From Neobacillus niacini (GTDB lineage: Bacteria; Bacillota; Bacilli; Bacillales; Cytobacillaceae): 64,000 nucleotides of DNA. The notes under the pieces are model-generated. The model worked only from the letters and a program-made list of their open reading frames with translations. It was not told the origin of the DNA and ran no database searches. The first letter of the stretch is position 1; each line of letters starts with the position of its first letter. The stretch covers positions 1-64,000 of the forward strand of contig NZ_JACWFG010000020.1 in the NCBI RefSeq assembly GCF_019749295.1. Direction: 5' to 3'. Of this stretch, positions 25,898-35,647 are shown in pieces. The position numbers were made by a program, and so were the translations under genes.

Positions 25898-26719
25898 ATG
25901 ATTACAACTATACCAGAACATATAAGATGGTTTAAAAACACGGGGCATACTATTACTAACTCAAATGGAGATAATATTGAAATTTTGGAATTTAATCATG
26001 AATTTGATGAATCAGTATTATCAATGTGGGCAAAGCACTTTCGAGAACATTATTGTTTTGATGATGAAATTGATTTCTTCCGAGAAGGTTATAATTATAC
26101 AAGGGCTGAGTATTTAAATAAGATTAAATTTCCAGACTCTTCAAAAGCTCCTGGACCCAGTACACGTGCGGGAGATTTTGGTGAAATATTAGTCGCAGAT
26201 TATCTTGAGTTTATACTTGAATATTGGGTTCCACGTACTAGATATGGTAACAAAACGGTTCGTAATGAATCGACTAAGGGTAGTGATACTTTGGCTTTCA
26301 AGATTATTAGAAATGGACAAGATTCACCTAAGGATACTCTAGCAATTTTTGAATCTAAAGCACAATTTTCTGGAAAAAATGCTAACCCGAGACTTCAAGA
26401 TGCTGTTAATGATTCTATCAAAGATGAAACTAGAAAAGCTGAGTCATTAAATGCCATTAAACAAATACTATTTAATAGAAATAAACTACAAGAAGCTAAA
26501 AGTATTAACAGATTTCAAAATCCAATAGATCGACCATATAAAGAGGTTTCTGGAGCTGTTGCTTTATTTTCAACTAATCTGTACGACCCGGGATTGATTA
26601 CGGATACTATGACAGATACACATCCTAATAAAAAAAATCTTAAATTACTTGTAATTCATGGAACTGATATGATGACACTTGTTCATGATTTATATAGGAG
26701 AGCTGCCGATGAAGCCTGA
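25898..26719 (+). CDS. hamA: HamA-like nuclease (DUF1837), Hachiman defence
   Basis: A 273-aa protein of the DUF1837/HamA type, a nuclease of the PD-(D/E)XK fold. The proposed active site is E96 in AGDFGEIL, D130 in KGSDTLAF and E152-x-K154 in IFESKA. In Hachiman, HamA is held by HamB and degrades DNA when released during phage infection. I chose the ATG at 25898, as the upstream ATG has an AGGG only one base away. Its stop overlaps the next gene by 11 bases, a coupled two-gene operon. A+T-rich relative to neighbours, suggesting transfer. Confidence 0.82.
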   Translation: MITTIPEHIRWFKNTGHTITNSNGDNIEILEFNHEFDESVLSMWAKHFREHYCFDDEIDFFREGYNYTRAEYLNKIKFPDSSKAPGPSTRAGDFGEILVADYLEFILEYWVPRTRYGNKTVRNESTKGSDTLAFKIIRNGQDSPKDTLAIFESKAQFSGKNANPRLQDAVNDSIKDETRKAESLNAIKQILFNRNKLQEAKSINRFQNPIDRPYKEVSGAVALFSTNLYDPGLITDTMTDTHPNKKNLKLLVIHGTDMMTLVHDLYRRAADEA

Positions 26720-29700
26720 AAGACAATCCAAACTTTTACTAGGTGCTACTAGGTCAAAGGCAAAAATGAATGAATATGGTGTTGAAGAAGAGCACCATAT
26801 AAACCTTACAAGAGATCCAGCAAATCTCTTTACTTTGTCGATAGGTTTATTAGGTGAAATATCTGCTCAATTAAACCAAGATTCTCCCAATGAGCAATAT
26901 TTAAAGGAATTGCGAGAGGATCTGCATTTTTCAGCTTATTTCTTTGATGCGTATTTACAAACCAAATTACAATCTGATATGGATGACTATGTTTTATTAC
27001 TTGGTTCTGCCTCTTACTATTTATGTGATTTACCAGGAAGTTCTATAGTTTTAGTAAATCGTATTAATAAAAATGAACTTAACTTGGAGTGTTCTAATTT
27101 AGAAAAATTACTCATATGGCTTCTTGTTGGGGATTTCACAATTGATCTAAAAGTAGTTGAAGGGTCATATACTAAGGAAATAGAAGATATATCAATGTTG
27201 TTAATTAAATATTATACTGAAGGTCATGAACAAGATATTCAAAAGGAAATTTCAAAATTAAGATTTAAAGCATATAGCGATGGAACTCCGAGGGAGTTAC
27301 TATTTTCAGATGTGATAAGTGCAGTTGTGAAAAAAAGAATTGCCAACTCAAGCAGGAAATGTTTACCTGTCTATTCTGGTATTGATATTGAAGACTGGGA
27401 ACCTATTTTAAGAAATAAGTTCTTTGTAAGTGAATTCTGGCCAGCACAACATTTATTAGGAAAACAAGGTGTTTTCAAAGGACAATCCGCAATAGTTCAG
27501 TTGCCAACTAGTGCTGGTAAAACAAAAGCAACAGAAATAATAATTCGAAGCGCATTTCTTTCCCAAAGAACAACCGTAGCTGTAATTGTAGCTCCATTCA
27601 AAGCCTTATGTCACGAAATTAGCGAGAGTCTCAACAAGTCTTTTAATGGTGAATCTATTTATGTTAACGAATTGTCAGATATACTTCAGATTGATTTTGA
27701 AGTATTCTCAATACTTAGTGATGATCAAATACTGGTTGTAACTCCAGAGAAGCTTATTTACATACTTCGTCACTTTCCGGAGTTCGCTAAGAAAATAGGT
27801 TTACTTATATATGATGAAGGTCATCAGTTTGATAGTGGTAATCGTGGAATAAATTATGAGTTACTTTTAACGTCTCTGAAAGGTATGGTGGCGGGAAGTA
27901 TTCAAAAAGTTCTAATATCTGCGGTAATAAGTAATGCTGAAATTGTAGGGGACTGGCTTAATGGGGAAGAGAATAAAGTTATTTCCGGAATTAATTTGTC
28001 ACCTACTTTTCGAACTGTTGCTTTTACAAGTTGGCTTGATAGTCTAGGAAGACTTGAATTTATTAATATAGAAAACCCAGACGAACGTGATTTTTATGTG
28101 CCTAGAATTCTACAACAACAACAGTTAAATTTAAAGGGACAGGAGAGAAACGAGAGAATATTTCCAGAGAGAAATGATGGAAGTACCGTTTCCTTATTTT
28201 TAGGATTGAAACTTGTTTCAAATGGAAGTATAGCAATATTCGCTGGGAAAAAGAATATAGTTTCAAGTCTTTGTGAAAAAGTTGTAGATGCATATGAGAG
28301 AGGCTTAGCATTAAAGAAACCTTATGATTATTCAGATGAAGGTGAAATGAAAAGTCTATATTATTTATATAAGAGTCATCTTGGTTCTGATGAAGCAATC
28401 ACAAAAAGTGTAGAATTAGGTATATTATCACATCATGGAAATATACCTACGGGTATTAGACTTGCGGTTGAACATGCGTTAAAAGAAAATCTAGCTAAAT
28501 TTGTTATTTGCACATCGACATTAGCTCAAGGGGTTAACCTTCCCATCAGATATCTAATTGTATTGAGCCTTTATCATGGAACTGAAAAAATAAAGGTTCG
28601 CGATTTCCATAATTTAATTGGACGAGTAGGTAGATCTGGTATGCACACTGAGGGCAGTATTCTTTTTGCAGATCCTAGTATATATGATAAACGAAATATT
28701 AGAAGAGACAAATGGCGTTGGAACCAAGTAAAAGAAATCCTAGACTCGAATAACTCAGAACCTATTGGGAGTTCAATCCTAAGAATATTTGATCCATTAT
28801 TTAGTGATAATAAGAGGAAAAAATATACCTTTGACAATATGAAGTTTTTTAAAGCATATATTGAGGAACCGGATAGAATCTTTGATGGGTTAGAATCTAT
28901 TGCAACACAATATGCAACTGAAGGATATACATTAGATGGTCTTACTAGACAAATAATGTTTAAGATAGAAGCCATTTCTTCAATTGAAAGTTATCTGATG
29001 GCTAATTGGGAGCATGTTAAACAAGGTAATGTTGAGATTAATATAACTACTCTTGCTGAAGGTACGTTTGCTTACACCTTAGCTAGTAACCAAGTAAAAA
29101 GTCAGATTGTGGAATTGTTTAGATTGCTTGCTCAAAACATTTCTTCAAAGATACCTCAAGACTCAAAAAAGAAACTCTTTGGAAAAATGTTATACGGAGT
29201 AAAAACAAGTTTAGATATTGAAAATTGGTGCAATTTGAAATTAGAGGAAATTAAAAATTGTGATAGCATGGAGAAACTATTATATCTGCTTTGGCCTTTA
29301 CTATCAAATAAAATTGATAATAGTACTTTTAATAAGTGCGATAAACCCGATGTTTTAATGGAAATAGCTTTAAAATGGATTAATGGTAGACCATATGTTG
29401 ATTTATTGAAAGTACTTATAGAAAATGATGTTAGAATTAAAACTAAAAAACAAAGAAGGAAATTTAAAATAGAACAGGTTGTTGAAATTTGTGAAAGTGC
29501 ATTTGCGTATGAATGTATGCTCTTAGTTGGAGCGGTTGCTGAAGTCACTAAATCAATATTAGGCGAGGAAAACGAGGTTACTTTTAAACTTAATCAGTTG
29601 CAAAAACAGATTAAATATGGTTTACCTAACAAATTAACTATAATGCTATATGAATTAGGTTTCGCTGATAGAGTAATTTCTTTAGACTTATCTCTTAGTT

Positions 29701-29834
29701 TGGAAAAATACATAAAACCAAGAAGCAAACTGGTCTTGAAGAGACTAATCAGAAGAGAAAGAGAAGAAATTACTGATAAACTAAAAAAATACCCATCATA
29801 TTTTACACATGTATTATACAATATCTTGAATTGA
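26709..29834 (+). CDS. hamB: HamB-like Ski2-type helicase, Hachiman defence
   Basis: A 1041-aa superfamily 2 helicase. Motif I is LPTSAGKT (265-272), motif II YDEGH (DEGH at 369-372), motif III ISAV, motif V TSTLAQGVNLP and motif VI NLIGRVGRSG, the last two typical of Ski2-like enzymes. An ~230-residue N-terminal region and a ~400-residue C-terminal helical region have no recognised domain. Size, motif type and coupling to a DUF1837 gene identify it as HamB of a Hachiman system, which senses damaged or phage DNA and controls HamA. TAGGAGAG precedes ATG 26709; a frame extension of ten codons has no ribosome binding site. Confidence 0.85.
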   Translation: MKPERQSKLLLGATRSKAKMNEYGVEEEHHINLTRDPANLFTLSIGLLGEISAQLNQDSPNEQYLKELREDLHFSAYFFDAYLQTKLQSDMDDYVLLLGSASYYLCDLPGSSIVLVNRINKNELNLECSNLEKLLIWLLVGDFTIDLKVVEGSYTKEIEDISMLLIKYYTEGHEQDIQKEISKLRFKAYSDGTPRELLFSDVISAVVKKRIANSSRKCLPVYSGIDIEDWEPILRNKFFVSEFWPAQHLLGKQGVFKGQSAIVQLPTSAGKTKATEIIIRSAFLSQRTTVAVIVAPFKALCHEISESLNKSFNGESIYVNELSDILQIDFEVFSILSDDQILVVTPEKLIYILRHFPEFAKKIGLLIYDEGHQFDSGNRGINYELLLTSLKGMVAGSIQKVLISAVISNAEIVGDWLNGEENKVISGINLSPTFRTVAFTSWLDSLGRLEFINIENPDERDFYVPRILQQQQLNLKGQERNERIFPERNDGSTVSLFLGLKLVSNGSIAIFAGKKNIVSSLCEKVVDAYERGLALKKPYDYSDEGEMKSLYYLYKSHLGSDEAITKSVELGILSHHGNIPTGIRLAVEHALKENLAKFVICTSTLAQGVNLPIRYLIVLSLYHGTEKIKVRDFHNLIGRVGRSGMHTEGSILFADPSIYDKRNIRRDKWRWNQVKEILDSNNSEPIGSSILRIFDPLFSDNKRKKYTFDNMKFFKAYIEEPDRIFDGLESIATQYATEGYTLDGLTRQIMFKIEAISSIESYLMANWEHVKQGNVEINITTLAEGTFAYTLASNQVKSQIVELFRLLAQNISSKIPQDSKKKLFGKMLYGVKTSLDIENWCNLKLEEIKNCDSMEKLLYLLWPLLSNKIDNSTFNKCDKPDVLMEIALKWINGRPYVDLLKVLIENDVRIKTKKQRRKFKIEQVVEICESAFAYECMLLVGAVAEVTKSILGEENEVTFKLNQLQKQIKYGLPNKLTIMLYELGFADRVISLDLSLSLEKYIKPRSKLVLKRLIRREREEITDKLKKYPSYFTHVLYNILN

Positions 29835-29850
29835 TGTAAGAAAACTTTAA

Positions 29851-29892
29851 CCAAAATACACGCATCTTAAAGATAAGTGTATTTTGGTTTTA
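29851..29892 (+). terminator. Terminator after hamB
   Basis: CCAAAATACAC pairs perfectly with GTGTATTTTGG, then TTTTAT. Confidence 0.9.
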
Positions 29893-29906
29893 TAGTCGGA
29901 CTAAGG

Positions 29907-30120
29907 AATTATCTATAAGGAACTTCAGGAGGATGTGGGATGCCCTATTCCTAATCAGGTTTACCTAGTGAAATGGACAAGCAGGGGGAATTTATTTTAA
30001 ATGCGTTACTGACTGTCTTTCCGGGTTGGAAATGCAAACTCCCATAGAAGTCTCATTTGGAGGTTGTTTCCAATAGAGTCATAGAAATATTGAATCAAAG
30101 GAAAACACCTGTAAATTTTT
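29907..30120 (+). pseudogene. Decayed internal fragment of a uracil-DNA glycosylase gene
   Basis: This stretch aligns along its length with ung positions about 23519-23733: CTATAAGGAACTTCAGGA vs CTATAAGGAGCTTCAGGA, CTATTCCTAATCA in both, TGGAAATGCAAACTC in both, CAATAGAGTCATAGAA vs CAATAGAGTGATAGAA, and TGAATCAAAGG then ACACCTGT in both. Several insertions and deletions break the frame. It lacks both ends of the gene. Position right after hamB suggests a boundary mark of an inserted block. Confidence 0.88.
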
Positions 30121-30138
30121 TTGAGAAGGTAGTGCTGA

Positions 30139-30903
30139 ATGGTTGAAATAATAAAAGAAGTATTAGCTAAGTTTGGGTTACCTGGTATTATTTTCTCGCT
30201 TATTTATATTCTTATGAAAATGAATCCGATAACTCTAATATCTGCCAGTCATGTTGAATTTAAATTTTTTACAAAGGAAAAGAGATTCTATATTAAAGGA
30301 ATAAAGACTCTATCTGAGATTCTTTTTTATCTGCTTTTATTATGGATGATAACTGACCAGTTCTTTTCAGACAAAGAATTGTACAATCCTAAGCTAATGA
30401 TGACCATTACAATTATTACTTTTGTGTTATTTAGTGTAATTTTTGTATTTGATTTTGTGGGAAAAAGTTTTATTGATTTATTTGGAGAAATAAAAAAAGG
30501 TTATCAAATAATAGTTTATATTTTATTTTTATTTTATGGGTTCTCTTGGCTATTATTACCCGCCTATTATATCGGCACTCAGATTTATTCAGAGTTTTAT
30601 AATGAGAAATTAACCAACATTGAGCAATATGGTGTTTTAGTAGCAGTACTATTTTTTTATCTAATATTAATAATATTTGTATATTTTACAGTAATAAAAA
30701 CTCTTTATAACTTTTTAGATTTTAACTCTGATAACATACAGAGCTTAACAATAGAAGTCAATGGAAAAAGGTGGTATATATTCCACCCTACTGAAAATGA
30801 GTTTTTTTTATTGGGAAATAAGCCAATCTTAAAACAGTGTACTGAATTTTCATTTATTGAGAAGAATGAATTAATGACAAATATAATTATGGTCGAGGAA
30901 TAA
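30139..30903 (+). CDS. Integral membrane protein in the defence island, unknown
   Basis: A 254-aa membrane protein of no recognised family. Hydrophobic helices lie near 12-27, 60-75, 86-106, 122-146 and 168-191; the N-terminal helix is followed by a basic stretch (FKFFTKEKRFYIKGIKTL). The last ~65 residues (IEVNGKRWYIFHPTENEFFL) form a soluble tail. It starts at ATG after AGAAGG, inside the region between hamB and the methyltransferase. Membrane effectors are frequent in defence islands, so a defence role is possible but not shown. Confidence 0.6.
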   Translation: MVEIIKEVLAKFGLPGIIFSLIYILMKMNPITLISASHVEFKFFTKEKRFYIKGIKTLSEILFYLLLLWMITDQFFSDKELYNPKLMMTITIITFVLFSVIFVFDFVGKSFIDLFGEIKKGYQIIVYILFLFYGFSWLLLPAYYIGTQIYSEFYNEKLTNIEQYGVLVAVLFFYLILIIFVYFTVIKTLYNFLDFNSDNIQSLTIEVNGKRWYIFHPTENEFFLLGNKPILKQCTEFSFIEKNELMTNIIMVEE

Positions 30904-30923
30904 GTGTTATTTAATATTTGTAT

Positions 30924-30957
30924 ACCCCACCTAGGGCTAGGCGGGGTCATTTTTTTA
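30924..30957. terminator. Bidirectional terminator
   Basis: ACCCCACCTAG - GG - CTAGGCGGGGT is a near-perfect stem followed by CATTTTTTT. It separates the membrane gene from the convergent methyltransferase. Confidence 0.9.
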
Positions 30958-30958
30958 A

Positions 30959-32212
30959 TTATTTCGACAGTACTGGAGCATTGTCTTTAATAGTATCGAT
31001 ATTTTCCTTAGCCCAAATAGCAAGAGGCCTAGCCATTGCTTTAGCTAACAAAACAGGCACAGCATTTCCAATTTGTTTGTACTGCTTATCTAACCGGTTA
31101 TTTTTTTGCACATTCATATTTCCACCATCGAAGAACTCAAACCAATCTGGAAATGTCTGTATACGTGCAATTTCTTTTACTGATAACCGGCGATGTTGAG
31201 ATTCATCCCCAGGTAACTCCCATTTATCTTTATCCAATTTTACCATTTCTGGTCCGCTGGGATGTAGTGGAGCTTGTCTCCCAGAGGCCTGAATAGTAAA
31301 GCTTTGCTCATTCCATTTTTTCTTGCGATTACGGGATAAATAGATAGGAGAAAAGCCACCTTCAAACCAATCTCCAGGATTAATTTCTAGATCTTTTATA
31401 GCATCTTCTAATGTGACATATGGTAATTTATCTTTTCCATGTGTAGGTTTAGGATGTTCATATTTAAAGTTTAAATCTTCACGAATTCCAACAATAAATA
31501 CCCTTTCTCTAAGTTGTGGTACCCCATAGTCCCGTGAATTAACTAATTTGACCTGTACATCGTAACCAGCTGAGGCAAAATCCTCTGCAATTTGATTAAT
31601 AACTTCACCCTTACCTAATGTCATCATGCCTTTAACATTTTCAGCAATAAATGCAAATGGTTTGGCTTGGAGTAGGCAACGGATAAAATGTATATAAAGA
31701 AAGTTTCTTTCGTCATCAATTAAGCGTGGACCTGCTTCGCTAAAGCCAGGACAAGGGAAACCGCCCAGAACCAAATCAGCCTTAGGGAAACTTTTTACTT
31801 TACGAATATCTAATTCATGTTGATATACATGAGGGGGGAAGTTTATCCTATATGATTCATTTGCTTCTTTAAAAAGATCATTGGAATAAATAGTATGAAA
31901 AATACTATTGCCTCGAAGGTCATTGAAATTCTTTTTGTCTTTAAAAGCTTCTAGAGCTTCATCTTCTCCAATAATTGCAGATAGTCCAGCTAATTCTACT
32001 CCTAAGTCGAGCCCTCCACAGCCAGAAAAAAGGCTTATTACATTAATTTTATCATCACGATAATCAAGATTTGGTAATTCAAAGTCAGATTCAATATTTT
32101 GAATTAGTTTTTCTTCTTCTTTTATCTTATCAAATAGGAGTGCTTGTACTTGTTCTTTGTCGTAGTCTTTTAAGGGGCGGTATTTAGCTCGACCTCTTTC
32201 TTCTAGTTTCAT
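30959..32212 (-). CDS. DNA (cytosine-5) methyltransferase
   Basis: A 417-aa C5 cytosine methyltransferase. Motif I VISLFSGCGGLDLG (58-71), motif IV GGFPCPGFSEAG with catalytic C154, motif VI ENVKG (near 195), motif VIII QLRERVFIVG and motif X QIGNAVPVLLAKAMA are all present, so it is intact. The ~55-residue N-terminal extension with coiled-coil character is unusual. Motif IV has PCPGFS instead of the common PCQxFS, as in several restriction methylases. It is read opposite to the putative restriction genes at 32341-38078 and would protect host DNA from them. Target site not predictable. Confidence 0.93.
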   Translation of the reverse strand: MKLEERGRAKYRPLKDYDKEQVQALLFDKIKEEEKLIQNIESDFELPNLDYRDDKINVISLFSGCGGLDLGVELAGLSAIIGEDEALEAFKDKKNFNDLRGNSIFHTIYSNDLFKEANESYRINFPPHVYQHELDIRKVKSFPKADLVLGGFPCPGFSEAGPRLIDDERNFLYIHFIRCLLQAKPFAFIAENVKGMMTLGKGEVINQIAEDFASAGYDVQVKLVNSRDYGVPQLRERVFIVGIREDLNFKYEHPKPTHGKDKLPYVTLEDAIKDLEINPGDWFEGGFSPIYLSRNRKKKWNEQSFTIQASGRQAPLHPSGPEMVKLDKDKWELPGDESQHRRLSVKEIARIQTFPDWFEFFDGGNMNVQKNNRLDKQYKQIGNAVPVLLAKAMARPLAIWAKENIDTIKDNAPVLSK

Positions 32213-32340
32213 TTCTACATACCTCCCAAATTTATATATAGATATTTTAACATTTCTTAAAGGACAAGGCCAGTATTTTGTAACATCCAGTAATTAACAG
32301 TTCTATTTGTTTGCAGTATAATTAATGGGAGGTGAAGAAT

Positions 32341-34062
32341 ATGGGGAAATCTCCAAGATTTAGTGGTGACCAACACGTTAAGTCCGTTTACCAGGCTTTA
32401 TTATTACATATAGGAAAGAATTCTTTTGATTACTTTCCAAGTACTGTTACAAAAACTGTTAATTTTATTACTTCCCAATTTCCAAATATTATATCTGTAA
32501 CTTCAAAATTTGAGACATCAAACCCAGATCAAGCAAAGGACCTTACTTTGTATTTGAATGATAATCGTAAAATATCAATAAATCTTTTTATTATAAAGAA
32601 AGGAGGAAGAATTCAACCTAAGAATCCTGGAGCCAAAAGTTTTCTAAAAAAATACTTTTTATCAGAAAAGTTACAATTGATGTTCAACCAAACATTCGAG
32701 CGTTATTATCAAATTTTTCTGGAAAAATTAGTAGAGATAAAAGAAGGAACACACTACTTTTCAGACAAACGAATGTTAAAGAAGCTTGTATCAGAATATT
32801 TTCCAAAATTCACAGAAACTATTAACCCTTACAGAGATGATTTTTTATATAGCTTACGTGAAACATGTTTTCATTTACTAAAGAATACTTTTAATGAAAG
32901 AAACGATGGCTTTTTCAACGCATACAATGACTTTTTCATGACAGAGGATTTCAATGTAATAACAAGTTATGGAAAAGGTGAAAACGATGTTTATGTTGAA
33001 GAATTTAGTCCTGGCACGCCTCAATTTGGAGACATACAAATTTATAAAATAGGAAAAAGTACAGTTGGAATTAAATATGGTAAGGTAGCGTTAACGTTGC
33101 GATTCAAATTTGAAAGTAGCCCGACCTCATCAATTAAGCTTGCCGCGAGTTATGAAAGTTTCAGAGATGTAACTGAAATAGAGGATATGAATAGCAAAAC
33201 AATACAAAAGATGATGGACCTAATAAGTGTACATCAATACATTCACTCATCAAACTCTAGCAATGCAATTGGAAAATGTCATGAAGCATTAACCTATTAC
33301 TATTTTCTAAAAGAATACCCTAATGTTTTCCAAGTTGAGGCTGATGAATGTGTAAAATTAATGGATAAGTATTATACCTCCGTTAATCCAGAAGCATTAG
33401 AAAAATTGTATAAATCAACTTCTACCGTGGTAACTGTTATTAGGGAAAAGTTGAGTGAGAAGTATATTGACTTTAAAATTGAAAGTGTTGAATTAGTTCC
33501 TGATAGCTATATTATCGACCCCTTAAATACAGGTGATATCCAGTTAATTCTTACGGTAAACGAAGAATATGTAATAGAAAGTATATCTTTAAAGGCTCTT
33601 GCCAAAAAGAGTAGCAAAATTACCACAAAGAATCCTGGTATAGGAACAATACTTGGACCTACATATTTTAATGCGGGCAATATGACTCATATTGTAAACG
33701 AAGTTAAAGAAAAATTTCAGATTGGTGAATTAACACATATGGAAAGTCTGGAGGTTCTTGCTAATGAACTTGGATTGCACCTTAAAGAGGCAACTCAAGA
33801 ACAATTAAAAAATGGAATAGAAAATCTTCTAGGAAAGGCTATAATGGCTGTTACTTATTATGAGGAAAGTATTAGTTATTGTAAAGAACATTCAAATATT
33901 GATAGTGAAATTAAGGTCTACGTGAAAAAACCTTCTCTAATACAAAATACATTAGCCTGGAATGATGATCTCGAAACATTAAGCCTCAGAGTCAAATTTA
34001 GTCGTGGGCAAAAACATGGCTGGTCCACAATTAAATTAACATCAGAATATCAGTTGCATTAA
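32341..34062 (+). CDS. Large unrecognised protein, candidate restriction component
   Basis: A 573-aa cytosolic protein without a confident family. Two regions catch the eye: ISINLFIIKKGGRIQPKNPG (about 80-99, basic and conserved-looking, then AKSFLKKYF), and D398 in TGDIQLIL with E413 and K418 in ESISLKALAKK, which resembles a nuclease D-...-E-x-x-SLK pattern. It starts at ATG 32341 six bases after GGGAGGTG (GTG three codons earlier is less good). It diverges from the methyltransferase and is followed by mcrB- and mcrC-like genes on the same strand. A role as site-specific endonuclease of this system is inferred from the position and these residues. Confidence 0.6.
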   Translation: MGKSPRFSGDQHVKSVYQALLLHIGKNSFDYFPSTVTKTVNFITSQFPNIISVTSKFETSNPDQAKDLTLYLNDNRKISINLFIIKKGGRIQPKNPGAKSFLKKYFLSEKLQLMFNQTFERYYQIFLEKLVEIKEGTHYFSDKRMLKKLVSEYFPKFTETINPYRDDFLYSLRETCFHLLKNTFNERNDGFFNAYNDFFMTEDFNVITSYGKGENDVYVEEFSPGTPQFGDIQIYKIGKSTVGIKYGKVALTLRFKFESSPTSSIKLAASYESFRDVTEIEDMNSKTIQKMMDLISVHQYIHSSNSSNAIGKCHEALTYYYFLKEYPNVFQVEADECVKLMDKYYTSVNPEALEKLYKSTSTVVTVIREKLSEKYIDFKIESVELVPDSYIIDPLNTGDIQLILTVNEEYVIESISLKALAKKSSKITTKNPGIGTILGPTYFNAGNMTHIVNEVKEKFQIGELTHMESLEVLANELGLHLKEATQEQLKNGIENLLGKAIMAVTYYEESISYCKEHSNIDSEIKVYVKKPSLIQNTLAWNDDLETLSLRVKFSRGQKHGWSTIKLTSEYQLH

Positions 34063-34219
34063 GATTCTTTTAAATAGATATTCTTTTTCGTTACCAATTT
34101 AAATAACAATCTCAAGCTGCTTTAGCTTACTAAGAAAAATCACAATATTATATAATTTACATCTAAATTTCGGAAGTATGGTGGGACTCCTAAAAAAGAA
34201 TATGAGTGGGGAATTAAAC

Positions 34220-35647
34220 ATGGACAAAGATAATTTTATTAAGTGGTTGGAAGATACTACTGAGCTTTCCTCCTATACAATAAATAGATATGCTGGTGCA
34301 ATTGATACTCTATCTACAGAGTTAATTAAATATGGTTTGAATGAGAATAATTTATTTAACATTACTGACAAAAATATAATTGATAGTATTTTAAACAACC
34401 AATCGTTTCAAGATAAGAACAAAAGGGGTAACAGAATGTATAGTGCTGCCTTAAATCACTTCACTGAATACATAGAACATAAAAAAAGTAGTAACTATTT
34501 ACCAGTTAAAAAAGGAAAGCCAATCTTAAGAGACCCATCAAGTCCTTTTTTAACGAATAAAGAACTCATTAATCATGTCCACTCCTACATAAAATTCAAA
34601 GGGTTTCATTATTCAATTGAAGAAGTAACAAATCTCTTTTTATCAATTAAAACCAAGCCATTCGTAATTCTATCTGGTATTTCTGGAACTGGAAAGACAA
34701 AGATTGTCCAATTGTTTGCAGAAAGTATTGGGGCAACTGAAAAGAATGGTCAACTAGCATTGATTCCAGTTCGACCTGACTGGAATGATAGTTCAGATTT
34801 ACTAGGTTATGTCGATATTAAAGGTGATTTTAAGAAGGGTCCACTTACCAAGGTGATAGAAAATGCTGAAAAAAATCCTGACCTCCCTTTTTTCGTTATA
34901 CTGGATGAGATGAACCTGGCAAGAGTGGAGCATTATTTCAGTGATATTTTAAGCGTTATGGAAAGTCGGAAATGGCAGGATGGTAAAATTATATCTTCTA
35001 ATTTACTAACTGAGGAAATCGCGAAAAGGAATATAAAGCTTCCTGCAAATCTATATATAATTGGAACAGTCAATATGGATGAAACTACACATCCTTTTAG
35101 TAAAAAGGTACTCGACCGTGCAAATACAATTGAGTTAAATCGCGTAGAGTTGTCCAATTTATCTTTTCTTGAGGAAAGTAAAATTGTCGAAGCCATTTGT
35201 GTTCCAGATAGTAAATTTCGTTCAAGATATCTTCATCTAAAGGATTTATATAGTGCAAATAAAGACCTTGTCTTAAAGGTTACGGATGAACTGGAAAAGA
35301 TAAATAAGCCGCTGCAGCTTATTAATGCACATGTAGGTTATCGCGTTCGCGATGAGATTTGTTTTTATTTGGATTATAACGAAGATGGAAATCCTTTAGA
35401 AGAAAAAAAAGCCTTTGATTATTGTATACTCCAAAAAATATTGCCCCGTATCTCTGGTAGTGATAGGCGTGTTGAACAATTATTATCGGAACTCTACCGC
35501 CTATTTACTGGTAGAGTTTATAAAGAAGGACAAGATAGTTACCAACAAGAAATTGACGAGGCTAAATATCCTAATAGTGCTGCAAAGGTATTAGAGATGC
35601 TTAGGAGGTTAGGGGATGATGGATTCACTTCCTTCTGGATCTCGTGA
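34220..35647 (+). CDS. McrB-like AAA+ NTPase of a restriction system
   Basis: A 475-aa AAA+ protein. The N-terminal ~100 residues start with a core-binding-like helical segment (WLEDTTELSSYTINRYAGAI). The NTPase domain has Walker A GISGTGKT (153-160), Walker B FFVILDEMNLARVEH (D229, E230) and the McrB-type sensor GTVNMDETTH (282-291). McrB assembles as hexamers and drives DNA translocation with a McrC-like nuclease partner; the gene overlaps that partner by 32 bases. ATG 34220 is preceded by AGTGGGGAA; earlier ATGs in frame are less well placed. Nucleotide preference (GTP or ATP) cannot be told. Confidence 0.87.
   Translation: MDKDNFIKWLEDTTELSSYTINRYAGAIDTLSTELIKYGLNENNLFNITDKNIIDSILNNQSFQDKNKRGNRMYSAALNHFTEYIEHKKSSNYLPVKKGKPILRDPSSPFLTNKELINHVHSYIKFKGFHYSIEEVTNLFLSIKTKPFVILSGISGTGKTKIVQLFAESIGATEKNGQLALIPVRPDWNDSSDLLGYVDIKGDFKKGPLTKVIENAEKNPDLPFFVILDEMNLARVEHYFSDILSVMESRKWQDGKIISSNLLTEEIAKRNIKLPANLYIIGTVNMDETTHPFSKKVLDRANTIELNRVELSNLSFLEESKIVEAICVPDSKFRSRYLHLKDLYSANKDLVLKVTDELEKINKPLQLINAHVGYRVRDEICFYLDYNEDGNPLEEKKAFDYCILQKILPRISGSDRRVEQLLSELYRLFTGRVYKEGQDSYQQEIDEAKYPNSAAKVLEMLRRLGDDGFTSFWIS

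Noticed and set aside
27000..29800. Antisense frames in hamB
   Set aside because: Low-complexity Leu/Ser/Phe-rich shadows of the coding strand.
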